A stretch of 54,278 bases of DNA from Fortiea sp. LEGE XX443 (GTDB lineage: Bacteria > Cyanobacteriota > Cyanobacteriia > Cyanobacteriales > Nostocaceae), in the NCBI RefSeq assembly GCF_015206815.1, contig NZ_JADEXZ010000039.1, forward strand, positions 1-54,278, written 5' to 3'. How positions within the stretch are numbered: position 1 is the first letter of the stretch; each line of letters begins with the position of its first letter. This document shows positions 48,341 through 54,278 of this stretch, one piece after another. Under the pieces are notes generated by a model. The model made no database searches. It saw nothing but the letters and a program-made list of their open reading frames with translations, and was not told where the DNA came from. Made by a program: the position numbers and the translations under genes.

Positions 48341-50179
48341 TTACTCGTAAATTATCAACCCAGCCGCAGGAACAGTAATTTTCACAGATTTGCCATTTCT
48401 CGCTTCAACTTTCACCTTTTGGCCTTCCTGTTGTTTATCTGTGGAGTAAATGCAAGTCAGGAAATCACCATCATTGTGTAATTCATTATCTATAGTTACC
48501 CAAGCTTCACGAGGTTGGTCATAGTCGGTATTAATAGCCACAACTATTTCTTGGTTACTGAGAATTCTAGACCAAGGTACAACAGATCGAATTTCGGAGC
48601 CAATCATTTGCGGTAAACCAAAGTTTACGCCATCACCAGAAATTGGCCGGAGATATTGACGACCTCGACTTAAAGCTTTTTTCTCTCTTCTGAGTTTCAG
48701 AATTTTTGAGATTTCTTGATAGACGTAATTTTCTTCATTAAAGAAGTGAACGCCTTTAGTCGCAAATGCACCAAACTCACCACCGAACATGGCTTCTCGT
48801 AAATAGCGATCGCTATCTCCATGACCATTAAAGCATTGTTCTGTACCATAATAAATACAAGGGATACCCAGCGTTAAAGCATTTAGTGCTAACGCATTTA
48901 GTACCACTTTTGATGCGTCTTTATCTGCACAAAACCTAGCTTTGTTTTGTCCTTTGCGTACTTGGTCATGGTCGTCAAACATTGTCACGACCTTATCTCT
49001 AAACCAAATGTGAGATTCTTTCTGCACAAGTAAGGAATTACGAAATAGGCCAAAGTAATCTCTAGGATTGCGATATCCTTTCACTAAATATTCTAGTTTA
49101 TCTGGAATATCATCTACACCTAAAGCCGCATTTAAACCTGTCTCTTCTAATGTTTCAAAAGCTCTGCGTCTTCCACCTGTAATCTCTCCAACTAAAAAGA
49201 ATTTTTCCTTACCAATACTTTGAGTAAATTCATGAATAATGGAAGCAAAAATGCGCGTCGCACCTTTATCCATGTGTTTGACCGTATCAATGCGGAAACC
49301 ATCAAGGTCTGCGTAGGCTATCCAATATTTATACACCTCAGCCAGATATTTAAGCGCCGGAGATGCGACATAATAATCAAGGCTGCCAAAGCCATGACTA
49401 ATATCTTTTAAATCCTCAAAATCGCCTTCTAAAAATTCAGGATCACCATCCCAATTTCTAATGCGTCCTTTTTGGGTATATAAAGATGGATCTTGAAATT
49501 CTACTGGCCAAATTGCTGCATCTTCGTTAGGCCAAGTTGCCGGGTTGTTGGGATCAGTTTTGACAAATGGGATGCTAGGTTGACCGTTTTCGTCATTAAA
49601 GCCTTTGACTTTATAGGTTCTACCGTTGTTGTAATCAACATTCCCTGCTTCGTAACTAAAGATATTACCAGCATGATTCAAAATAATATCTAGAATTACG
49701 TAAATGCCATTGTCATGAGCAGTTTGAACTAATTCTTTTAAATCCTCACTGCTACCAAAATGAGGGTTAACTTCTAAGAAATCTTGAATACCATAGCCAT
49801 GATAAGTATCTTGAAAAGATACCTGTTTAAAAATCGGACTAATCCAAATTGCTGTTATGCCTAAACGCTTTAAGTAACCTACTTTACTAATTAGTCCTTT
49901 GAGATTTCCACCAACGTATTTTACACCTGCTTCTCGCCAACGCGCCGCATCTTCTGGTGTGCGTGTAGCGTTATTATGATCACCTGTGAATCTGGGAGTC
50001 ATACCACTAGAGACAACTTTTCCCGAATTGTCCTTATATCCATTCTCCTTACCATCGGAAAATCGGTCGAGCATCATAAAATAAAACACCTGATCTTCCC
50101 AGGCAATTGGAGATGGATAAAATGTTTTATTGGAGATATAAGAAGCCAGATTTAGTTCAGATAATTGCTTTACTGCCAT
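48341..50179 (-). CDS. GH13 alpha-amylase-family enzyme, cytoplasmic
   Basis: 612 residues, no signal peptide. The TIM barrel starts with VFYFMMLDRFSDG. Region I (VILDIILNHAGN), region II DGFRIDTVKH with the nucleophile Asp, region III FLVGEITGG with the acid Glu, and region IV MFDDHDQVRK are intact. A barrel insertion of about 100 residues precedes region II. A C-terminal beta domain follows (EIVVAINTDYDQPREAW). Probably acts on intracellular alpha-glucans (glycogen-derived maltodextrins). The exact product is unknown. It has its own terminator; the other GH13 gene is at 33217-34875. Confidence 0.92.
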   Translation of the reverse strand: MAVKQLSELNLASYISNKTFYPSPIAWEDQVFYFMMLDRFSDGKENGYKDNSGKVVSSGMTPRFTGDHNNATRTPEDAARWREAGVKYVGGNLKGLISKVGYLKRLGITAIWISPIFKQVSFQDTYHGYGIQDFLEVNPHFGSSEDLKELVQTAHDNGIYVILDIILNHAGNIFSYEAGNVDYNNGRTYKVKGFNDENGQPSIPFVKTDPNNPATWPNEDAAIWPVEFQDPSLYTQKGRIRNWDGDPEFLEGDFEDLKDISHGFGSLDYYVASPALKYLAEVYKYWIAYADLDGFRIDTVKHMDKGATRIFASIIHEFTQSIGKEKFFLVGEITGGRRRAFETLEETGLNAALGVDDIPDKLEYLVKGYRNPRDYFGLFRNSLLVQKESHIWFRDKVVTMFDDHDQVRKGQNKARFCADKDASKVVLNALALNALTLGIPCIYYGTEQCFNGHGDSDRYLREAMFGGEFGAFATKGVHFFNEENYVYQEISKILKLRREKKALSRGRQYLRPISGDGVNFGLPQMIGSEIRSVVPWSRILSNQEIVVAINTDYDQPREAWVTIDNELHNDGDFLTCIYSTDKQQEGQKVKVEARNGKSVKITVPAAGLIIYE

Positions 50180-50595
50180 TTCAGTATTCTCAGATTAATA
50201 ACTGGAATTATTGCTGTTAGGATACGGAAAGCTACAAAACTAAATTTTTCGATTCCGGATGACTAGGAAATTTTTTAGAGTAATTAATGCTGATCAGTAT
50301 TACTACAAGCCCTTAAATATACCTTGTTTTTACAAACATAGTTGCAAGTTAATATTTTTTTAATTAATGGCTAAATAACTAGAGTATGCTTTGTCTACAC
50401 TACTGCTACTACGAATAAGCGTATTCCTCTCCAATTTCTTTTTGAAGAGGAATTTTATACAATTTCCTTGTTAGCAAAGTAAGCTTTTGGGAGGTGAAAT
50501 TGAAAGTTTTCACTTTTCCTTCTAGCTGACTACCAGATGTTTAAGCACAGTTTGTGATATTTAGCTGCAAAGCAGCCAGCTATTTTGACTGTAAC
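50180..50595. other. 416-base gap between amylase and Cys-rich gene
   Basis: Non-coding, AT-rich. An ATTCCTCT/AGAGGAAT hairpin (50423-50430 with 50446-50453) could be a weak terminator for the minus-strand gene at 50596. Confidence 0.55.
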
Positions 50596-50964
50596 TTAGG
50601 CAGTTGCCATTGCCATTTGGCGACAAGAATCCGCGCATCGACGGCACATCTGAGCGCAAGCTTTCATTTGAGTATCATCACCCATGCGATCGCATTGATC
50701 AGCGCATCGTTGACATATTTCGGCACAAGTGCCGCAGGTACGAGCATGTAAGTCAGAAGCTCGAAGCATGAAATTAGCACTTGTGTTACAAATTTCAGCG
50801 CAGTCAAGTAATAGCCGAATATGAGCAAGTTCTGCGTGACGACCACCTTTTTGTAGGCAATAAGTCACGGTATTTAAACAGATGCTCTGGCAGTCTAAGC
50901 AGTTTTGAATACACTGCTGTACTTGTTGGTTTACTTGACTTAAGGTGAGTTCTTGTATAGCCAT
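50596..50964 (-). CDS. Cys-rich four-helix protein, DUF326/copper-storage type
   Basis: 122 residues with 15 Cys, many as CxxxC pairs on helices: CIQNCLDCQSIC, LLLDCAEICNTSANF, CGTCAEICQRCADQCDRM, and CAQMCRRCADSCRQM. This is the pattern of DUF326/Csp proteins, four-helix bundles that store copper(I) through inward-facing Cys thiolates. No export signal is seen, so it would act in the cytosol, like Csp3. A good AGAGGG ribosome site precedes the ATG. Copper binding is inferred from family; no copper transporter is adjacent. Confidence 0.88.
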   Translation of the reverse strand: MAIQELTLSQVNQQVQQCIQNCLDCQSICLNTVTYCLQKGGRHAELAHIRLLLDCAEICNTSANFMLRASDLHARTCGTCAEICQRCADQCDRMGDDTQMKACAQMCRRCADSCRQMAMATA

Positions 50965-51233
50965 TTATTCACCCTCTTGAAATTTTTTAGGTTTACCAAA
51001 GGCAATAATGCCTTTGGATTCATCTTAAAGATTTGCAAGTGCGTTAGCTTCATACCAATGAGGTAATAAATATTTCTAGCTATTGAGCTAGGTCTTAGGT
51101 ATTGACAAAGTAGTAGAATAATGATCCTAAAAATAAGAGTCGTTTGCTTGTTCTGCGCGATCGCCTATGACACACAGGTTGCGATGCTCTTGATCTTCAC
51201 CTGAAAGGTAGATGAATAAACCTGTATTCTTTT

Positions 51234-52373
51234 TTAAATTTTCAAAAACCAACGACGACGATACATGCCATAGAGAATCATCCACCAAAATAAAACCATA
51301 ACTATGGCAAATATTAGAGAACCATTTAGCGCCCCTGCCCAAGGGCGAAATAGATTTTCATAAATCCAAGTGTAAGTTGTGGTGCTGCCAATATTGGTTT
51401 TAATAAGGATTCTGCTAAACAAGCCAGAACCAACGAACAAAAAAATTGCATTTAGTCCCATAACTTCCAACGGTATTCCCCAGCGTTTGAAATTGCGGAC
51501 TTCTATGAGTTCATAACACAAAGCCAAAGTTAATATTGCCCAACCCGCAGTGAAAATAACGTAAGAACTTGTCCACAGTTGTTTGTTAATCGGAAATACA
51601 AACCCCCAAAGCTGCCCGATAATTACAGCAATTAAGCCAAAGATTACTAAATTTACACTAGTGCGGCTTTTAATTGGCTGAGTTCGCAACCAGTCACCTG
51701 TAAAATATCCCAACAAAACTGTGACGACTGCTGGCAAAGTACTAAATAAACCTTCAGGATCGAAAGGTCCACCGCGATAAAGATGCTTACCAAGAATTAT
51801 CCGGTCGATGTAACCGCCTAAATTACCTTCTGGGGTGAGATTACCAGCACCAAAGCCGGGGACTGGGATAAATTGCATAGCCAGCCAGTAACCAATTAGG
51901 ACAACGGCTGCTAGTATCCACAACCAACGGCGGGAAAGATTGAGAACTGCTAGTGCTGCTAATACATAAGCTAGGCTGATGCGCTGCAAAACTCCCATAA
52001 TTCGCAGTGTGCTGAAATTGGGTGGAATACCTTTGATTAACCAATCAAGAGTTAAAGAAAACAAGGCGAGGAACAAACCAAGGGCAAACAAAATCACACC
52101 GCGGCGGAGAATGCGCTGATAGACAGCAGCAGTCGGGCGATTTTCTGGGGTGTACTTGGCAAAAGAGAAAGGCATGGCGACACCGACAATAAATAAAAAG
52201 AAGGGAAAAACTAAATCTGTCGGCGTGCAACCGTGCCATTCGGCGTGTTTGAGAGGAGGGTAGAGATAATCCCAACTTCCGGGATTATTCACTAAAATCA
52301 TAGAGGCGATCGCAATTCCCCGAAACGCATCCAGGGAAGCAAGGCGCTTAGAGGGTGTAGAAGACTTTTCCAT
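51234..52373 (-). CDS. HGSNAT-like membrane acyltransferase (DUF5009 type)
   Basis: 379 residues with about 10 membrane helices. The opening RLASLDAFRGIAIASMILVN and HAEWHGCTPTDLVFPFFLFI with the conserved His-Gly near residue 47 are typical of the heparan-alpha-glucosaminide N-acetyltransferase-like family, in which bacterial members are predicted to acylate sugars at the membrane. The YIDRIILGKHLYRGGPFDPE segment also fits. Substrate unknown; it may modify an exported glycan. It is divergent from the GHL10 gene, 42 bases apart, so the two may share a promoter region and perhaps a glycan substrate (inference). Confidence 0.88.
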   Translation of the reverse strand: MEKSSTPSKRLASLDAFRGIAIASMILVNNPGSWDYLYPPLKHAEWHGCTPTDLVFPFFLFIVGVAMPFSFAKYTPENRPTAAVYQRILRRGVILFALGLFLALFSLTLDWLIKGIPPNFSTLRIMGVLQRISLAYVLAALAVLNLSRRWLWILAAVVLIGYWLAMQFIPVPGFGAGNLTPEGNLGGYIDRIILGKHLYRGGPFDPEGLFSTLPAVVTVLLGYFTGDWLRTQPIKSRTSVNLVIFGLIAVIIGQLWGFVFPINKQLWTSSYVIFTAGWAILTLALCYELIEVRNFKRWGIPLEVMGLNAIFLFVGSGLFSRILIKTNIGSTTTYTWIYENLFRPWAGALNGSLIFAIVMVLFWWMILYGMYRRRWFLKI

Positions 52374-52415
52374 AACGTTATAGTTTAATCTGTTAAACGC
52401 TCCTGCAAAATTTTT

Positions 52416-54047
52416 GTGAACATCAAAGACATTTTTCTTAGTGGATTTTTAAGTCTAGTGCAGCATAGTACAAATAACCAGACTGTGAGAAACATCAAGC
52501 TTCTTCCCTTGTTTCTCCTACCTTCTGCTTTTTGTCTCCTTCCATCCCAAATTGCTGACTCTTCACCCCAGCCAGCCGCGATCGCCCCACCATCACCAAA
52601 TCGAGAATTTCGGGGTGTATGGGTTGCTAGTGTTGTAAATATTGATTGGCCTTCTAAAGCTGGCTTAACCACCGCACAACAACAGGCAGAGTTAATTACA
52701 ATACTCGATCGCGCAGCAAAATTAAAACTCAATGCAGTTGTTTTACAAGTCCGCCCCGCTGCTGATGCTTTATACGAATCTAAATACGAACCTTGGTCAG
52801 AGTTTTTAACTGGACAGATGGGTAAACCACCTGCACCTTTTTATGATCCTTTAGCTTTCGCTGTAGAAGAAGCCCACAAACGCGGACTAGAATTACACGC
52901 TTGGTTTAATCCCTATCGCGCTCGTCATGCTCAAGCCAAATCGATCATTTCTGCAAATCATATCAGCAAAACTCGTCCAGAATTAGTTAAACGTTACGGC
53001 AAATATCTCTGGTTAGATCCCGGAGAAAAAGCTGTGCAAGATCACTCCATTGCAGTAATTATGGATGTTTTGAATCGATATGATATCGATGGCGTTCACA
53101 TTGATGATTACTTTTATCCCTACCCAATCAAGGATAGTAAAAATAAACCTGTTGATTTTCCAGATCAACCAAGTTGGCAAAAATATCAACAATCAGGAGG
53201 CACACTAAACCGCAGTGATTGGCGACGGGAAAATGTCAATAACTTAGTTCAACGGTTATATCAAACTATTAAAAGTACTAAACCTTGGGTAAAGTTTGGT
53301 GTTAGTCCTTTTGGCGTTTGGCAACCAGGATTTCCGAAACAAATAGGCAATGATAAAGCCTTTAATCCTTATCAACAGCTGTATGCTGATTCTCGCAAAT
53401 GGTTAATAAATGGCTGGTTAGATTATCTATCACCACAACTTTACTGGAGAATTGAACAAAAACAACAAAGCTATCCTGTATTGTTGAATTGGTGGATAGA
53501 ACAAAACACCCAAGCGCGGCATATTTGGCCAGGAATTTATACTAGTCGTGTTGGTCAAAGTGGCAGCGCAGCTTGGCCTGCTAAGGAAATCATCTATCAA
53601 ATTAAAACCACCCAAGGACATAACGGTTCAGATGGTAATATTCACTTTAGTATGAAACCTCTGCTGCAAAATCGTGGCGGAATAGCAGATTTATTACCAC
53701 AAGATGTTTACAGTCATCAGGCGTTAGTCCCATCATCACCTTGGTTAGATAAAACACCACCAGAAAAACCACAGGTGAGCCTAGAAAAAGATGTCATTGG
53801 TAATAAGATTTTACTCAAATGGCAACCCACAGGTAAGCAACAAGTTTGGTTATGGGTTGTGCAAAGCAAAATAGGTAATGAGTGGAATACCAGTATTTTA
53901 CCTGCTGGGCAGAATTCAACTTTGATCAATAATCCTCAAGTTGAAGATGTCGCTATTTCTGCGGTGACTCGCTATGGTATTCAAGGAACAAGCGCTGTTG
54001 TAGAAGTTCAAAAACGTCAGGCTCGTAATCTGTCAACTAGAAATTGA
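52416..54047 (+). CDS. Exported GHL10-type glycosidase-like protein
   Basis: 543 residues from GTG 52416; a GTG at 52485 would give a shorter, more standard signal peptide beginning RNIKLLPLFLLPSAFCLLPS. The signal or anchor segment is encoded partly by CCTTCTG-type heptamers. The GHL10 (DUF187) TIM-barrel spans about residues 64-380: FRGVWVASVVNIDWPSKAG, LNAVVLQVRPAADALYES, LELHAWFNPYRARHA, YDIDGVHIDDYFYPYP and WLDYLSPQLYW. A C-terminal beta sandwich domain follows (about 440-535). Relatives such as YngK are cell-envelope proteins thought to cut peptidoglycan-type glycans. It is divergent from the acyltransferase gene. Confidence 0.9.
   Translation: MNIKDIFLSGFLSLVQHSTNNQTVRNIKLLPLFLLPSAFCLLPSQIADSSPQPAAIAPPSPNREFRGVWVASVVNIDWPSKAGLTTAQQQAELITILDRAAKLKLNAVVLQVRPAADALYESKYEPWSEFLTGQMGKPPAPFYDPLAFAVEEAHKRGLELHAWFNPYRARHAQAKSIISANHISKTRPELVKRYGKYLWLDPGEKAVQDHSIAVIMDVLNRYDIDGVHIDDYFYPYPIKDSKNKPVDFPDQPSWQKYQQSGGTLNRSDWRRENVNNLVQRLYQTIKSTKPWVKFGVSPFGVWQPGFPKQIGNDKAFNPYQQLYADSRKWLINGWLDYLSPQLYWRIEQKQQSYPVLLNWWIEQNTQARHIWPGIYTSRVGQSGSAAWPAKEIIYQIKTTQGHNGSDGNIHFSMKPLLQNRGGIADLLPQDVYSHQALVPSSPWLDKTPPEKPQVSLEKDVIGNKILLKWQPTGKQQVWLWVVQSKIGNEWNTSILPAGQNSTLINNPQVEDVAISAVTRYGIQGTSAVVEVQKRQARNLSTRN
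52507..52545. repeat. STRR-like heptamers in the signal-peptide coding region
   Basis: CCTTCTG/CTTTTTG/TCTCCTT-type units encode LLPSAFCLLPS at the start of the GHL10 protein. The same unit forms a non-coding array at 26654-26681. Confidence 0.75.
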
Positions 54048-54278
54048 TTTGTCAGACTACTAAAACACCAATTCAGTAATGCTGGAAGAACCTCTCCCCC
54101 AACCCCTCTTCGACGCGGAGAGGGGAGTTTAGCTCCTCCTTCCTTGCCTTTGCTACGCAACGCTACCGCGAACGGCACGCTATGCAAACGTAGGGAAGGA
54201 GTCTGAGGCAGGTAGGTTTTTAATTACTGAATCGATGCTCTAAAAAATTTGATTAGAGGCAGGGGGCAGGGGGAACGG
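54048..54278. repeat. Palindromic repeats filling the right end
   Basis: No gene is seen. A CCCCTCT/AGAGGGG hairpin (54103-54109 with 54119-54125) precedes a longer foldback CTCCTTCC/GGAAGGAG (54136-54143 with 54194-54201). This encloses CGCAACGCTACCGCGAAC-type sequence. The final bases (54254-54276) carry GCAGGGGGCAGGGGG like the element at 2371. All resemble dispersed Nostoc-type repeats. Confidence 0.7.

Noticed and set aside
51127-51342. 71-codon frame at the end of the acyltransferase gene
   Set aside because: It overlaps the well-supported membrane gene in another frame and has no features of its own.
52385-52732. 115-codon minus-strand frame opposite the GHL10 gene
   Set aside because: It is antisense to the start of a well-supported gene and partly composed of heptamer repeat.

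Overview
The window is chromosomal DNA from a cyanobacterium, most likely a filamentous nitrogen-fixing Nostocales species (Nostoc/Anabaena/Calothrix type). The evidence is direct. GUN4, Psb32 and two cyanobacterial proteins of unknown function (DUF1823, DUF4346) are present. There is a cyanophycin locus with a short CphA2-type synthetase. I count roughly 40 copies of the octamer GCGATCGC (HIP1) by eye. Many intergenic gaps carry heptanucleotide tandem repeats (STRR type) and palindromic dispersed repeats. No rRNA, tRNA, CRISPR array or prophage was seen.

Layout. 0.4-5.7 kb (minus): an unrecognised gene, then pilC, pilT and pilB, the motor and platform genes of type IV pili, transcribed pilB-pilT-pilC. 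6.0-11.9 kb (plus): the chaperone set grpE, dnaK, dnaJ, followed by a TusA-like gene and rsgA with overlapping start/stop codons. 11.9-14.3 kb: a decayed zone with dispersed repeats, a WYL-type regulator fragment, an N-terminally truncated tnpB with its right-end hairpin, a Tat-exported superoxide dismutase gene and a 49-residue Uma2 remnant. 14.4-21.3 kb: DUF29 protein, icd, gun4, a HicB-like antitoxin with an extra domain, an orphan sugar-type ABC ATPase, a lipoprotein and mtnA. 21.9-26.3 kb: a hybrid histidine kinase and two related pentapeptide-repeat proteins. 26.8-31.9 kb: a possible 34-residue membrane protein, an NAD(P)-binding SDR-like protein, and the cyanophycin locus (cphB and cphA2 divergent, with a 67-residue gene between them). 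31.9-37 kb: DAHP synthase, a GH13 enzyme with an N-terminal CBM48-like domain, DUF1823, acylphosphatase and a tocopherol-methyltransferase-like gene. 37.2-43 kb: ktrB, ktrA, DUF4346, psb32, an MFS transporter and a Uma2 gene. 43.1-47.3 kb (minus): gyrA followed by lnt. 47.7-54 kb: a small Cys-containing protein, a cytoplasmic GH13 amylase, a Cys-rich copper-binding-type four-helix protein, an HGSNAT-like membrane acyltransferase and a GHL10 glycosidase-like exported protein.

Functional themes. Nitrogen and carbon reserve handling is well represented: cyanophycin synthesis and degradation plus two GH13 enzymes acting on alpha-glucans, with icd making 2-oxoglutarate for nitrogen assimilation. 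Other genes cover protein folding and ribosome maturation, photosynthetic maintenance (Gun4 for chlorophyll, Psb32 for photosystem II), envelope functions (pili, Lnt, GHL10) and potassium uptake.

The most distinctive feature is how often small repeats enter genes as well as gaps. In-frame repeat sequence can be seen in tnpB, in the ABC ATPase, in a membrane helix of lnt and in the signal peptide of the GHL10 protein. A heptamer array also spans the gyrA stop and the lnt start. I found no convincing new multi-gene system. The best leads are the small gene in the cyanophycin locus, the HicB fusion, the 34-residue membrane peptide, the paired pentapeptide proteins and the repeat-derived protein segments.
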